64,000 bases of DNA from Sporohalobacter salinus (GTDB taxonomy: Bacteria > Bacillota > Halanaerobiia > Halobacteroidales > Acetohalobiaceae), in assembly GCF_016908635.1 (NCBI RefSeq), contig NZ_JAFBEG010000014.1:1-64000 (forward strand), given 5' to 3'. Made by a program: the position numbers and the translations under genes. Under the pieces are notes generated by a model. The model was given only the letters and a program-made list of their open reading frames with translations. It did not search any database and was not told the DNA's origin. Shown here in pieces: positions 16,082-26,072 of this stretch (position 1 is its first letter; each line of letters begins with the position of its first letter).

Positions 16082-17488
16082 ATGGTGGAGAGGGATAGGG
16101 TTCATTTAATTGGTGTTGGAGGTATTGGTATGAGTGGTATTGCCAATATTTTGATTGACTCAGGATATAAAGTAAGTGGTTCAGATATGAAGAATTCAGA
16201 TATAATTGCTGATTTACAACAGAAAGGTGCCGAAATAAATATTGGTCATAATTCTGACAATGTAGAAGGTGCAGATAAAGTGGTTATTTCTTCAGCAATT
16301 CCTGATGATAATCCTGAATTAATTAAGGCAAAGGAGAAAGGATTACCTATTTTAAAAAGAGCAGAGATGGTTGCTAAGTTAATGTCTAAACAGCAAGGAA
16401 TAGCTATCTCAGGAACCCATGGGAAAACAACAACAACTGGAATGACAGCTACAGTTTTAGAAAAGAATCATTTAGATCCTACAATATTAGTTGGCGGTAA
16501 CTTGGGGTTGATATCTGGTAATGCTAAATCAGGTACTGGAGATTATTTTGTAACAGAAGCCGATGAAAGTGATGGTTCGTTATTATTTATGGATCCAAAG
16601 ATAGGGGTTGTAACTAATATAGAAGAGGATCATTTAGATTATTATGAATCTCGTGGTGAAATAATGAGTACGTTCAGTAAGTTTTTAAATAACTTACCAG
16701 ATGATGGAGTAGGAATAGTTTCTGTAGATGACAAGGGAATATCAGCTATGATTGAAAATGTAAATAGTAATCTAATAACTTATGGTTTAGATACTGAAGC
16801 TGAAATAACGGCTAAAGATATTGAATTACAGGAGTTTGGTTCGAAATCTGTTGTTTATAGGCATCAAAATAAATTAGGTGAATTAAATCTAAATGTACCA
16901 GGTAAACATAATTTATCTAATGCTTTAGCAGTTATTGGAATTGGGCTGTATATTGGTTTAGAGTTTTCAGAGATTGCTAGAGCTTTAAAGAATTTTAAGG
17001 GAGTACAACGTCGTTTTGAAGAGCAAGGAAGATATCGCGGGGCTGTTTTAGTTGATGATTATGCTCATCATCCGACAGAATTAGAAGCTACTTTAGCAGC
17101 AGCTAATAATATGGGGTTTGAACGATTGATTGCTGTTTTTCAGCCACACCGTTATACGCGGACTAAGTTTTTGTTAGAAGAATTCAGTCAGGCTTTTGAT
17201 GATGCTGATGAAGTAATTATTACCGACATTTATGCCAGTGGGGAGGAACCGATTCCTGGAGTAAATGCAGAAAAAATTGCTGAGTTAATTAATCAGCATG
17301 TATTTAAAAAAGCAAAATTCATTGCTGAATTAGATGAAGTTTATGATTATTTGAAAGAACATATTGGTTCAGGAGATTTAGTCTTAACTTTAGGAGCAGG
17401 TGATGTTTGGAAGGTAGGAAATAGATTAGCTTCTAATCGGATAGAGACTTTTTTAAATAGTCCTGAGGAGTTAACTATGGAGGTTTAA
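16082..17488 (+). CDS. murC: UDP-MurNAc: L-Ala ligase MurC
   Basis: The 468-residue Mur ligase carries HLIGVGGIGMSGIA at the start, the ATP loop ISGTHGKTTTTGM (about 110-122) and VDDYAHHPTE near residue 330. It attaches L-alanine to UDP-MurNAc, the first step of stem-peptide assembly. ATG 16082 is chosen with AAGGAGTG nine bases upstream; an in-frame ATG at 16028 would add 18 poorly fitting residues. murB follows after three bases. Confidence 0.95.
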   Translation: MVERDRVHLIGVGGIGMSGIANILIDSGYKVSGSDMKNSDIIADLQQKGAEINIGHNSDNVEGADKVVISSAIPDDNPELIKAKEKGLPILKRAEMVAKLMSKQQGIAISGTHGKTTTTGMTATVLEKNHLDPTILVGGNLGLISGNAKSGTGDYFVTEADESDGSLLFMDPKIGVVTNIEEDHLDYYESRGEIMSTFSKFLNNLPDDGVGIVSVDDKGISAMIENVNSNLITYGLDTEAEITAKDIELQEFGSKSVVYRHQNKLGELNLNVPGKHNLSNALAVIGIGLYIGLEFSEIARALKNFKGVQRRFEEQGRYRGAVLVDDYAHHPTELEATLAAANNMGFERLIAVFQPHRYTRTKFLLEEFSQAFDDADEVIITDIYASGEEPIPGVNAEKIAELINQHVFKKAKFIAELDEVYDYLKEHIGSGDLVLTLGAGDVWKVGNRLASNRIETFLNSPEELTMEV

Positions 17489-17491
17489 TTT

Positions 17492-18400
17492 ATGAAAGAA
17501 TCTATTAAACAAGAATTGACGTTAAAGGTTAAGGGAAAGATAAGTTTTGAAGAACCATTAAAAAAGCATACTTCCTTTCAAGTAGGAGGAGCTGCTGAAG
17601 TTTTTATTATTCCTCAGGATGTTGCTGATTTACAGCAGCTTATGGGTTATTTAAATAAAACTGGAATTAATCAGACAGTAATTGGTAATGGAACAAACTT
17701 ATTAATATCTGATCAAGGAATTTCAGGAGTGGTAATTAAATTAGTAGGTGGAATAGATGAAATTGAGATTAAAGGACAGAGGCTTATTGCTGGTGGGGGT
17801 GCTTCCTTACCTGTAGTTGCTAAACAGGCTGCAGAAGCAGGATTAAGTGGTTTAGAGTTTGCTTCAGGACTTCCGGCGACAGTTGGAGGGGCTACAGTAA
17901 TGAATGCTGGGCTTAAGAGTTTGAATGATATGAGTCGAATTATAGATAAAGTTAGAGTAGTTTCCTCTACTGGTAAATTACAGGTGTTTGATTCTGATGA
18001 ATGTAGCTTTGGTTACAGACAAAGTAGATTTCAGAGGGATGATTCGATTATAGTTGGAGTAGAGATGGAGCTTAAACCTAAAGATAAAGAAGAGATTGAG
18101 GCTAAAATGAAAGAATTGATTACTAATCGTAAAGAGAATCAGCCGCTAAAAGTGCCTAATGCTGGATGTATCTTTAAGAATCCTGTTTCTGATTCAGCAG
18201 GAAGATTAATTGATGAAGCTGGTGGAAAGGGAATGCAGATAGGAGGGGCTGAAGTTTCAGATAAACATGCTAATTTTATTATAAATAAAGGTAATGCAAC
18301 GGCTCAAGATATACTGGATTTAATTATTGAAGTAGAAAATTTGGTTAAAGAAAAGTATGGTTTAGAATTGGAACGTGAGGTTCAGATTCTGTCTGGATAG
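17492..18400 (+). CDS. murB: UDP-N-acetylenolpyruvoylglucosamine reductase MurB
   Basis: The 302-residue FAD enzyme has the FAD-binding block VIGNGTNLLISDQGISGVVI, GLEFASGLPATVGGA and the active-site GYRQSRF, whose Ser is the proton donor. Late residues NAGCIFKNP also match the family. It makes UDP-MurNAc with NADPH, using the product of MurA, whose gene follows. Its length and missing insert fit the shorter type II enzymes of Firmicutes. Confidence 0.95.
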   Translation: MKESIKQELTLKVKGKISFEEPLKKHTSFQVGGAAEVFIIPQDVADLQQLMGYLNKTGINQTVIGNGTNLLISDQGISGVVIKLVGGIDEIEIKGQRLIAGGGASLPVVAKQAAEAGLSGLEFASGLPATVGGATVMNAGLKSLNDMSRIIDKVRVVSSTGKLQVFDSDECSFGYRQSRFQRDDSIIVGVEMELKPKDKEEIEAKMKELITNRKENQPLKVPNAGCIFKNPVSDSAGRLIDEAGGKGMQIGGAEVSDKHANFIINKGNATAQDILDLIIEVENLVKEKYGLELEREVQILSG

Positions 18401-18412
18401 GAGGTGAAATGG

Positions 18413-19666
18413 ATGTCTAGTTTTATAGTTGAAGGTGGTAATCGTTTAACTGGTGAAATAGAAATTAGCGGAGCTAAGAATGCTGTGCTTCCTATTTTAG
18501 CTGGAACTGCATTATCGTCAGGAGAAAACTCTATTCAGCAAGTTCCTAAGCTGCGCGATGTACGAGTAATGAAAGAAGTTCTAGAAAGCCTAGGGGCTAA
18601 GGTAAGTCAAGAAGATAATGTTATTACTGTCAATTCACGATTAATAGATTCCTGTGAAATTTCTGAGTCGTTAATGCGAAAGATGCGGGCAACTGTTTTT
18701 TTGATGGGACCATTATTAGCCCGTTTTAATCAAGTTCGTATTTCACAACCAGGCGGTTGTAGTATTGGTCCACGACCAATTGATTTACATATCAAGGGGT
18801 TGAAAGCATTAGGAGCTGAATTTACAGAGGGGAATGGATATTTAGAAGGAAAAGCTGAAGAATTAGTAGGAGCAGAAATTCATCTTGATTTTCCTAGTGT
18901 TGGTGCAACAGAGAATATTATGATGGCTTCTACTAAAGCTAAAGGAACAACAGTTATTAGGAATGCTGCTAAGGAGCCTGAAATTATAGATTTACAGAAT
19001 TTTTTAAACGGTATGGGAGCTAAAATTCGAGGTGCTGGAACTGATGTAATCAAGATAAAAGGTGTTGAAGAATTAAATTCAATTAATTATACAGTGATCC
19101 CTGACCGGATTGAGACAGGGACCTTTATGGTAGCTGCTGCAGTGACTAATGGTGATGTATTATTACAGAATGTAATTCCTGAGCATATAGAGCCGATTAT
19201 TGCTAAATTATTGGAAATGGGTGTTGATGTAAAACATAATCAGGACCAGATTAAGGTAGTAGGTGTTCCAAAAATAAAAGGAGTTGATGTTAAAACTCTG
19301 CCCTATCCTGGTTTTCCAACAGATATGCAGCCTCAATTTATGACTTTATTATCAGTTGCTGATGGTACTAGTGTAATTACTGAGACTATTTTTGAGAATA
19401 GATTCAAACATGCTGATGAATTAAGAAGAATGGGAGCTGATATAAAGATAGAAAGTAGATCTGCTATTATTAAAGGGATTGATAATTTATCTGGGACAAT
19501 TGTGGAGGCAAGTGATTTACGGGCTGGAGCAGCCTTAGTTTTAGCAGGATTAGTTGCAGAAGATAAAACAGAAGTAAGGAACATATATCATATTGATCGT
19601 GGATATGAAGATTTAGAAGCAAAGATAAGTAAATTAGGTGGTCAGATTAATAGAGTATCAAAATAA
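18413..19666 (+). CDS. murA: UDP-GlcNAc enolpyruvyl transferase MurA
   Basis: The 417-residue EPSP-synthase-fold enzyme has the ISGAKNAVLPILAG substrate block and the catalytic-loop Cys in QPGGCSIGPRPIDLH, the residue alkylated by fosfomycin, so the enzyme should be drug-sensitive by this criterion. It performs the committed step of peptidoglycan synthesis. ATG 18413 follows AGGAGG by eight bases; a GTG at 18404 is part of that ribosome site. Confidence 0.95.
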   Translation: MSSFIVEGGNRLTGEIEISGAKNAVLPILAGTALSSGENSIQQVPKLRDVRVMKEVLESLGAKVSQEDNVITVNSRLIDSCEISESLMRKMRATVFLMGPLLARFNQVRISQPGGCSIGPRPIDLHIKGLKALGAEFTEGNGYLEGKAEELVGAEIHLDFPSVGATENIMMASTKAKGTTVIRNAAKEPEIIDLQNFLNGMGAKIRGAGTDVIKIKGVEELNSINYTVIPDRIETGTFMVAAAVTNGDVLLQNVIPEHIEPIIAKLLEMGVDVKHNQDQIKVVGVPKIKGVDVKTLPYPGFPTDMQPQFMTLLSVADGTSVITETIFENRFKHADELRRMGADIKIESRSAIIKGIDNLSGTIVEASDLRAGAALVLAGLVAEDKTEVRNIYHIDRGYEDLEAKISKLGGQINRVSK

Positions 19667-19705
19667 GAAATTAATTAAAGCAAGACTCCAGAAAGGAGGG
19701 GTTTG

Positions 19706-20641
19706 ATGAATAAGAAAGTAGCTGTTATTCGGGGGGGTAGGTCTAAGGAACGTGATATTTCTCTGAAGACGGGGAAAGCGGTTTATAAAGCTTTAAAATC
19801 AAAAGGGGTAGATGTTATAGCTTTGGACCCTGAAGAAGAGAATTTTTATCAGAAATTAACAGATAAAGATATAGATGTGGCTTTTATTGCTCTTCATGGA
19901 AGATATGGTGAAGATGGTACAATTCAGGGATTGTTTGAAATGATGGATATTCCTTATGCTGGTTCGGGAGTTTTATCTAGTTCTTTAGCTATGGATAAGG
20001 TAGTTTCAAAAAAAATATTTAAACAGGAAGGAATTTTGACTCCTGAATTTAAAGTCTTAAATAGGGAAAGTTGGAAACAGCAATCCCAAAAGTTATTAAG
20101 CGAATTAAAGGCTGAATTTAATTTTCCTTTAGTAGTTAAGCCTGCTTTGGAAGGTTCAAGTTTGGGATTGTCGATTATAAAGAAAAAGGAAAATTTAGCT
20201 AAAGCAGTTGATGAAGCTTTTGAATATGATAGTGAAATTTTAATTGAAAAGTATATTGAGGGAAAAGAGATTACTGTGGGAATTTTAGGCAATCAAGATT
20301 TAGTAGTGTTACCAATAATAGAGATTAAACCCAAAAACGGAGTTTATGATTTTGAAGCTAAATATACTAAGGGAATGACAGAATTTATTATTCCTGCTCG
20401 ATTAGAGGAAGAAATTTATAATTGGGCTCAAGAAATGGCTAATAAAGCCTATAAAGTTTTAAAGTGTTCAGGAATGGCTAGAGTTGATTTAATTGTTTCA
20501 AAAGAAGGTAAGCCATATGTGCTGGAAGTCAATACTATTCCTGGAATGACAGAAACTAGTCTTCTACCACAAGCTGCAAAGGCAGCAGAAATTGAATTTC
20601 CGGATTTAGTACTTAAAATTTTGGAATATGCTGTAGAGTGA
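19706..20641 (+). CDS. ddl: D-alanine: D-alanine ligase
   Basis: The 311-residue ATP-grasp ligase opens with VAVIRGGRSKERDISLKTG and carries the KPALEGSSLG loop, the EKYIEGKEITVGIL segment, and VLEVNTIPGMTETSL with the Mg-binding Glu and Asn. It makes D-Ala-D-Ala for MurF. ATG 19706 is placed six bases after AGGAGG; TTG 19703 is an alternative. A hairpin with a short T run follows the gene. Confidence 0.94.
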   Translation: MNKKVAVIRGGRSKERDISLKTGKAVYKALKSKGVDVIALDPEEENFYQKLTDKDIDVAFIALHGRYGEDGTIQGLFEMMDIPYAGSGVLSSSLAMDKVVSKKIFKQEGILTPEFKVLNRESWKQQSQKLLSELKAEFNFPLVVKPALEGSSLGLSIIKKKENLAKAVDEAFEYDSEILIEKYIEGKEITVGILGNQDLVVLPIIEIKPKNGVYDFEAKYTKGMTEFIIPARLEEEIYNWAQEMANKAYKVLKCSGMARVDLIVSKEGKPYVLEVNTIPGMTETSLLPQAAKAAEIEFPDLVLKILEYAVE

Positions 20642-20656
20642 TTTATATTCAGCTAT

Positions 20657-20696
20657 AAAGGCGTAGAAACTAAAATTTCTGCGCCTTTTAGCGCTT
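20657..20696 (+). terminator. hairpin after ddl (possible weak terminator)
   Basis: AAAGGCG (20657-20663) pairs with CGCCTTT (20682-20688), extended inwards by AGAAA/TTTCT around a short loop. Only a broken T run (TTAGCGCTTTT) follows, so it may attenuate rather than stop transcription before ftsQ. Confidence 0.55.
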
Positions 20697-20742
20697 TTGT
20701 GAAGGAGTCTGATGAAAGTTTTAGCGTAGGAGAGTGAGTTTA

Positions 20743-21444
20743 GTGGAGAGAAAGGATTATTTTATTTTATCTTTGAGTTTAATTATGATTGTGGCTGTAT
20801 TAACTTTTATTAATTCAAATTTTTTTTCTTTAACTAGTGTAGTTGTTAAGGGAAATCAAGTTTTAACAGATAGAGAAATAATTCAGGCTGCTGGCTTAGA
20901 TAAAGAGAAGAATATATTTCAAATAAATTTTGAAGATGTAAGTGCAAGGCTAATGGAAAAGCATCAGATTAAGGGAGTAGTTTTAAAACGGAAGTTGCCT
21001 GCAACAGTAGAAATTAAACTGGATGAACGGAGACCATTATTGGCTGTGATAAGAAATAATAGATACTTATTACTTAATAAAAGTGGCTGGGTATTAACTA
21101 AAATCGAAAAGATATCTGATGTTACTTATCCGATTTTAAGAGATGCGGAAGTAAAAATAATTGATAATAAAATTAAATTAACCAAGCATTTACAGATTAG
21201 TCTGCAGTATTTAACTAAAATCGAAAGAAAGTTTTTAAGTCAAATAGATTATATAAAATTTGATGAAAAAGATAATATTACTCTTCGCCTCAAATCTGGA
21301 ATAGTTAAATTTGGACATCCTGTTAAAATAGATTATAAGGTGAAATTGTTTAATCAAATTTATCATGATTTAGAAGAAAAACAAGGAAAGATAGAATATA
21401 TAAACTTAAAGTACTACCAGAATCCAGTAGTTAGATTTAAATAA
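20743..21444 (+). CDS. ftsQ: division protein FtsQ / DivIB
   Basis: The 233-residue bitopic protein has one N-terminal membrane helix (about 6-26), a POTRA domain (LTSVVVKGNQVLTDREIIQAAGL) with the typical ADxRxPxxVEIKLDERRPL-like block, and a beta domain. It bridges FtsL and FtsB to the divisome. GTG 20743 is chosen because AGGAGA lies about eight bases upstream, while GTG 20734 is almost inside it. The overall divergence is usual for this family. Confidence 0.85.
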   Translation: MERKDYFILSLSLIMIVAVLTFINSNFFSLTSVVVKGNQVLTDREIIQAAGLDKEKNIFQINFEDVSARLMEKHQIKGVVLKRKLPATVEIKLDERRPLLAVIRNNRYLLLNKSGWVLTKIEKISDVTYPILRDAEVKIIDNKIKLTKHLQISLQYLTKIERKFLSQIDYIKFDEKDNITLRLKSGIVKFGHPVKIDYKVKLFNQIYHDLEEKQGKIEYINLKYYQNPVVRFK

Positions 21445-21477
21445 ACAGATTTTTATTAAAAATTCTGCTATAAAAAG

Positions 21478-21502
21478 AGGAAATTCATTATTTATGTTGA
21501 AA
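21478..21502 (+). promoter_or_regulatory. sigma-H-like promoter before ftsAZ
   Basis: AGGAAATT begins at 21478 and GAAAAT at 21499, giving AGGA-N17-GAAA. B. subtilis ftsAZ is known to have a sigma-H promoter (P2), so the position is biologically consistent. A TATAAT at 21626-21631 could be a separate sigma-A -10 box, but no good -35 is seen for it. Confidence 0.5.
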
Positions 21503-21678
21503 ATATCACATAAGGTAAGTGGAATTATGTGTTTGTTTACCTATTTAATACATAGCTTAGTTGGAATAATTAAGGGGTTATTTTTTGATTTTTAGCAGAT
21601 GATTTTATTTGAATTTATATAAGAATATAATCTATTGATTAAGTAAAAATCGATCATTTCTAGAGAGGAGGACATCTA

Positions 21679-22965
21679 GTGTCACAACGAAGAATAGTAA
21701 CTGGCTTAGATATAGGAACTACAAAAATATGTGCTATCATAGCTGAAGTCAGTGATAATGAAATTTTAGATATAATTGGAATTGGGACTAGCCCTTCTAT
21801 TGGTCTTAGAAAAGGGGTAGTTGTTGATATTGAAGATACTGTTAATTCAATAGAATCGGCAATTGAGAAAGCAGAACGAATGGCTGGAATTGAAGTAGAT
21901 TCTGTTTATGTTGGAATAGCTGGTTCTCATATTTCTTCTATGAATAGCCAAGGAGTTGTTGCTATTACTGGTGAAGATAAAGAAATTACTCAAAAAGATA
22001 TTGATAGGGTTATTGAAGCTTCTCAGATTGTAGCTATTCCTCCTGAACGTGAAATTTTGCATGTTTTGCCACGGGGCTTTGTAATAGATGGGTGTCAGAA
22101 GGTGAAACACCCTCGAGGAATGTCTGGAGTGAGATTAAAAGTTGAGACACATATTGTAACTGGATCTATAACTTCAATTGAGAATTTAGTAAAAAGTGTA
22201 AATAAATTAGGGATAGATGTCGAAGATGTAGTTTTAGAACCATTAGCAGCTAGTGAATCTGTTCTTTCAAATAGTGAAAGGGAATTAGGAGTTGTATTAG
22301 TGGATATTGGTGGAGGAACTACCGATGTTGCTATTTTTAAAGAAGGAAGTATCTGGTATACTGCTGTTTTACCTGTTGGGGGGGATCACATAACTAATGA
22401 TATTGCAGTTGGTCTTAGAACACCAATAACAAACGCTGAAAGAATTAAAATTAAAGAAGGTAGTGCTTTAGCGGGTGGAGTAAGTGAAAAGGAAAAGATT
22501 GATGTATTAACTACTAGTGGTAAAGAGACTAAAACTGCTTCCCGTAAATTACTTTGTGAAATTATTGAGCCTAGAGTTGATGAAATATTTAGTTTAGTTC
22601 AACAAGAAATTTATGAATCAGGTTATGACGGTTTAATTCCAGCTGGTTTAGTAATTACTGGAGGAGCTTCATTGATGCCGTCACTTCCAGACCTGGCATC
22701 TGAAAAATTGGATTTGCCAGTAAGGCGAGGAATTCCTGATAAAATAGATGATTTAGCTAATTTTGTTGATGATAATATTTATTCTGTTGGCCAGGAAGAA
22801 GTTAATATTTCTGAAGATAGTACTGCTATTTTTGCTACAGGAGTAGGATTGGTTTGTTACGGAAGTCAACAAGATTATGAGAACCCCTTAGTCTCTAAGG
22901 AGGATGAAGAGAGAGAAGGGGATTTATTGGATAAAGTTAAAGATTGGTTTGATGGTACTTTTTAA
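21679..22965 (+). CDS. ftsA: division protein FtsA
   Basis: The 428-residue actin-like ATPase begins with the phosphate-1 motif GLDIGTTKICAIIAE, has the SHS2 1C domain (about 85-165), the phosphate-2 motif VLVDIGGGTTDVAIF and the adenosine motif ITGGASLMP. The last residues (DLLDKVKDWFDGTF) form the amphipathic membrane-targeting helix. It tethers FtsZ to the membrane. The GTG start follows GAGGAGGACATCTA; ftsZ is 50 bases downstream. Confidence 0.95.
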   Translation: MSQRRIVTGLDIGTTKICAIIAEVSDNEILDIIGIGTSPSIGLRKGVVVDIEDTVNSIESAIEKAERMAGIEVDSVYVGIAGSHISSMNSQGVVAITGEDKEITQKDIDRVIEASQIVAIPPEREILHVLPRGFVIDGCQKVKHPRGMSGVRLKVETHIVTGSITSIENLVKSVNKLGIDVEDVVLEPLAASESVLSNSERELGVVLVDIGGGTTDVAIFKEGSIWYTAVLPVGGDHITNDIAVGLRTPITNAERIKIKEGSALAGGVSEKEKIDVLTTSGKETKTASRKLLCEIIEPRVDEIFSLVQQEIYESGYDGLIPAGLVITGGASLMPSLPDLASEKLDLPVRRGIPDKIDDLANFVDDNIYSVGQEEVNISEDSTAIFATGVGLVCYGSQQDYENPLVSKEDEEREGDLLDKVKDWFDGTF

Positions 22966-23015
22966 TTCTATTATATATTCATTTGGTAAATTAGACTAAG
23001 AAGGAGGTAGTAACT

Positions 23016-24113
23016 ATGTTTGAATTTTGTGCTGAAACAGATCAATTTGCTGATATAAAAGTTGTTGGAGTTGGCGGTGGTGGTAATAATGCTATTAACC
23101 GTATGATTGAATCCAGTCTTGAAGGAGTAGAATTTGTAGCTATTAATACTGATGCTCAGGCTTTAGTTTCATCTGAAGCTAGCAGTACAATTCAGATTGG
23201 TGAAAAGTTAACTCAAGGTTTAGGTGCTGGTGCTAACCCTGAATTAGGACAGAAAGCTGCTGAAGAGAGCCGTGAGATGATTGCTGAAACATTAAAAGGG
23301 ACTGATATGGTCTTTATTACTGCCGGTATGGGCGGCGGTACTGGAACTGGAGCAGCTCCTATTGTAGCTGAAGTAGCTAAAGAATTGGGGGCTTTGACGG
23401 TAGCAGTTGTAACTAAACCCTTTACCGTTGAAGGTAGGAAACGAATGGAGAAGGCTGAGTATGGTGTAGAAAATTTAAAGGAAAAGGTTGATACCTTAAT
23501 TGTTATTCCAAATGATAGATTATTAGAAACAGTGGAAAAGCAGACTTCTTTAGTGGAAGCATTTGAGGTTGCTGATGATGTTTTACGTCAAGGAGTACAG
23601 GGGATTTCTGATTTAATTACTATTACTGGTTTGATTAATTTAGACTTTGCTGATGTGAAGACAATTATGACTGATGCTGGTTCAGCTTTAATGGGAATCG
23701 GTACTGCCGATAGTGAAGATAGAGCAGCTGAGGCAGCTAAACAGGCTATTTCTTCTCCATTACTGGAAGCTTCTATTGAAGGAGCTAAAGGAGTATTATT
23801 AAATATTACTGGTGGTGTAGATTTAGGCTTACATGAAGCTAATGAAGCAGCTAAAATTGTATCTGAGGTAGCTGACTCTAATGCTAATATTATTTTAGGG
23901 GCAGTGGTAGATGAAAATTTAGAAGAAGAAGTAAAAGTAACTGTTATTGCTACTGGCTTTGATGAAGCTGAAGAAAGAAATGTACAGGTAGAAGAAAGTA
24001 CTGCTGATGCCGATATAAATAAAAGAAAATCTCAAGAGGATCTCGATAATATCGAATCATTTGCTAATGATGATTTAGATATACCAGCATTTTTACGTAG
24101 AAAAGAAGGATAA
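23016..24113 (+). CDS. ftsZ: division GTPase FtsZ
   Basis: The 365-residue tubulin homologue has [15 protein letters not shown] at the start, the signature GTP loop [12 protein letters not shown] (about 105-116), the T7 loop [11 protein letters not shown] and a C-terminal peptide [11 protein letters not shown] that binds FtsA and other partners. It forms the Z-ring. AGGAGG sits ten bases before the ATG. A strong terminator ends the dcw operon just after it. Confidence 0.98.
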   Translation: MFEFCAETDQFADIKVVGVGGGGNNAINRMIESSLEGVEFVAINTDAQALVSSEASSTIQIGEKLTQGLGAGANPELGQKAAEESREMIAETLKGTDMVFITAGMGGGTGTGAAPIVAEVAKELGALTVAVVTKPFTVEGRKRMEKAEYGVENLKEKVDTLIVIPNDRLLETVEKQTSLVEAFEVADDVLRQGVQGISDLITITGLINLDFADVKTIMTDAGSALMGIGTADSEDRAAEAAKQAISSPLLEASIEGAKGVLLNITGGVDLGLHEANEAAKIVSEVADSNANIILGAVVDENLEEEVKVTVIATGFDEAEERNVQVEESTADADINKRKSQEDLDNIESFANDDLDIPAFLRRKEG

Positions 24114-24120
24114 TTTATTA

Positions 24121-24159
24121 AATCTCGATCTCCTAGAATGAGGGGATCGAGATTTTTTA
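24121..24159 (+). terminator. intrinsic terminator of ftsAZ / dcw operon
   Basis: AATCTCGATC (24121-24130) and GATCGAGATT (24145-24154) form a perfect ten-base stem, extended by T-G and CCT/AGG, followed by TTTTATTTT. Confidence 0.92.
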
Positions 24160-24203
24160 TTTTCGCAAATAATGACAAGGAAATTATTTAGGTGATAAAA
24201 AAA

Positions 24204-24274
24204 CCATCAAAAATATAAATAATTATTTTTTAGTTCAATATTTTCAAATAATTTACAAAAAATAAATTTGATGG
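24204..24274. repeat. inverted repeat arms upstream of spoIIGA
   Basis: CCATCAAA (24204-24211) and TTTGATGG (24267-24274) are perfect inverted arms separated by 55 A/T-rich bases, lying between the ftsZ terminator and spoIIGA. They may be a regulatory or looped element; no consensus Spo0A box (TGNCGAA) was convincingly found nearby. Confidence 0.3.
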
Positions 24275-24330
24275 GAGGCAGGTAATTTTTTCTTTTTGAT
24301 TTAATATATATACTATAGAGGGGAAAATAA

Positions 24331-25239
24331 ATGGAATTAACAATCTATCTTGATTTATTGGTAATAATTAATTTACTTATGAATTATTTGTTGTTATGGA
24401 CTACAGGAAGATTAATAAAGATTGATTATAAAATTTGGAGATTAATATTAAGTGCATTTTTTGGTACATTATATACTATCTTAATTTTATTTCCCCAGTG
24501 GCAGTTTTGGAATAATATTTTTATCTATTTTTTTGTTTCAGTTTTAATGGTCTTTCTTGCTTACTGGCCTTTATGGTGGAAGCGTTTACTCAAAGCTCTA
24601 GGCTATTTTTATCTAATGACTTTTTTAACTGCTGGAGTGTTAATGGCAGGTTATAGCCTAAATCTTCAATCTCAATTTAGAGAAGCAGTTGATATTTTTA
24701 ATCTTTCTTTGCAGGATAGCTGGATATTATTATTAGGCATTTCAGTATTAGGATTATTAGGTAAATTTGGCTGGAGTCTTTTTCAAAGAAAGGTTCCAGC
24801 AGAAGGTGCGATAGTACCTTTAATTATTGAATTTGAAGGGAAGAAATTAGAAGTAGAGGCTTTAATTGATACTGGTAACCAATTATGTGATCCGTTAACA
24901 GAAGCTCCTGTAATTATTGTGGAATTAGAATCATTATTAACTGTTTTGCCTAAAGAGATTAAAAATATTTTTAAAAGTTATGATTTAGTATTGAGTAGAG
25001 ATAAGATGGCTACTGCTGTAGGGGATACATACTGGGCTAATCGCTTTAGATTAATTCCTTTTTCAGCCATTGGGAGTCAACAGGAATTATTAGTTGGTTT
25101 AAAACCGGATGAGATTAGCTTTAAATTCAAAGGTGATACAATTACAACTGATCATGTGATTGTAGGAGTGGAAGATCAAAAATTTAGCCATGCTGAGGAT
25201 TATACTGCTCTTATGAATCCGGAATTATTTGATGTTTAA
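24331..25239 (+). CDS. spoIIGA: sporulation sigma-E factor-processing protease SpoIIGA
   Basis: The 302-residue protein has five N-terminal membrane helices (to about residue 155) followed by a cytoplasmic aspartic-protease-like domain with the active-site motif [13 protein letters not shown]. It cleaves the pro-sequence of sigma-E in the mother cell after septation. The sigE gene starts 50 bases downstream, the classical spoIIG pair. It is good evidence that the organism forms, or recently formed, endospores. Confidence 0.93.
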   Translation: MELTIYLDLLVIINLLMNYLLLWTTGRLIKIDYKIWRLILSAFFGTLYTILILFPQWQFWNNIFIYFFVSVLMVFLAYWPLWWKRLLKALGYFYLMTFLTAGVLMAGYSLNLQSQFREAVDIFNLSLQDSWILLLGISVLGLLGKFGWSLFQRKVPAEGAIVPLIIEFEGKKLEVEALIDTGNQLCDPLTEAPVIIVELESLLTVLPKEIKNIFKSYDLVLSRDKMATAVGDTYWANRFRLIPFSAIGSQQELLVGLKPDEISFKFKGDTITTDHVIVGVEDQKFSHAEDYTALMNPELFDV

Positions 25240-25288
25240 ATTTAAGCCTGAGGTTGTAAGTAATAAAAATAAAAAAGGGGGGGGAAAT

Positions 25289-26032
25289 TTGTTAGCATTA
25301 GCACGAAGATTGAAATTATCTTTTAGAATCCAAATTGTAAAATTATTGCAAAAACTAGGGGTGGATGTAAGGGAAAGTATCTTCTATGTAGGAAGTAGTG
25401 AGGCTTTACCACCACCGCTATCAAATGAAGAAGAAAGTTATTTATTGTCTAAGCTTGAAGAGGGGGATAAGGCTGTACGCAGTGTTCTTATTGAACGAAA
25501 TTTAAGATTAGTAGTTTATATAGCGCGTAAATTTGAGAATACTGGTATTGATATTGAAGATTTAGTATCTATTGGGACTATTGGTTTAATTAAGGCGGTA
25601 AATACTTTTGATGTTAGCAAAAGAATTAAGTTAGCTACTTATGCTTCACGATGTATTGAAAATGAAATTTTAATGTATCTACGTCGAAATAATAAGAAAA
25701 AGTCAGAAATATCCTTTGATGAACCGCTTAATATCGATTGGGATGGAAATGAACTTAAGTTGTCCGATGTACTAGGAACTGATATAGACTTGATTTATCA
25801 GTATATAGAAGAGGATGTTGATAGAGAATTACTGATTCAAGCCATGGAAGTTTTAAGTGATAGAGAGAGAAAAATAATGATTTTAAGATTTGGTTTAGGA
25901 GAGAATAGAGAGGAGATGACCCAAAAAGAAGTAGCAGATATTTTAGGGATTTCTCAATCATATATTTCTAGATTAGAGAAAAGGATTATTAATAAACTAC
26001 AGAAGGAGATTTCTAAAATGCAGTCACAATAA
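25289..26032 (+). CDS. sigE: sporulation sigma factor SigE (pro-sigma-E)
   Basis: The 247-residue sigma-70 protein has a basic amphipathic pro-region (about 1-30), then [13 protein letters not shown], region 2 ([30 protein letters not shown]), region 2.4 with [39 protein letters not shown], and a region 4 helix-turn-helix ([22 protein letters not shown]). These match SigE closely. It directs early mother-cell transcription. A TTG start at 25289 is chosen because a run of eight G lies seven bases upstream; ATG 25232 overlaps spoIIGA and would add 19 residues. Confidence 0.95.
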   Translation: MLALARRLKLSFRIQIVKLLQKLGVDVRESIFYVGSSEALPPPLSNEEESYLLSKLEEGDKAVRSVLIERNLRLVVYIARKFENTGIDIEDLVSIGTIGLIKAVNTFDVSKRIKLATYASRCIENEILMYLRRNNKKKSEISFDEPLNIDWDGNELKLSDVLGTDIDLIYQYIEEDVDRELLIQAMEVLSDRERKIMILRFGLGENREEMTQKEVADILGISQSYISRLEKRIINKLQKEISKMQSQ

Positions 26033-26072
26033 AGATGAAATTAGGGGAAAATTAAATTAGGGGGCGAATAAT

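Noticed and set aside
19954-20292. 112-codon minus-strand frame inside ddl, and similar frames inside ftsA, the NSS gene and the importer permeases
   Set aside because: They lie wholly within well-identified genes, lack ribosome sites and show no motif.
20657-20696. Strong terminator separating ddl from ftsQ
   Set aside because: The T run is interrupted by AGCGC; it is retained only as a weak hairpin.
24160-24330. Spo0A boxes and a long-spacer promoter before spoIIGA as in B. subtilis
   Set aside because: Only poor matches to TGNCGAA are visible and no clear -35/-10 pair with 21-base spacing was found.
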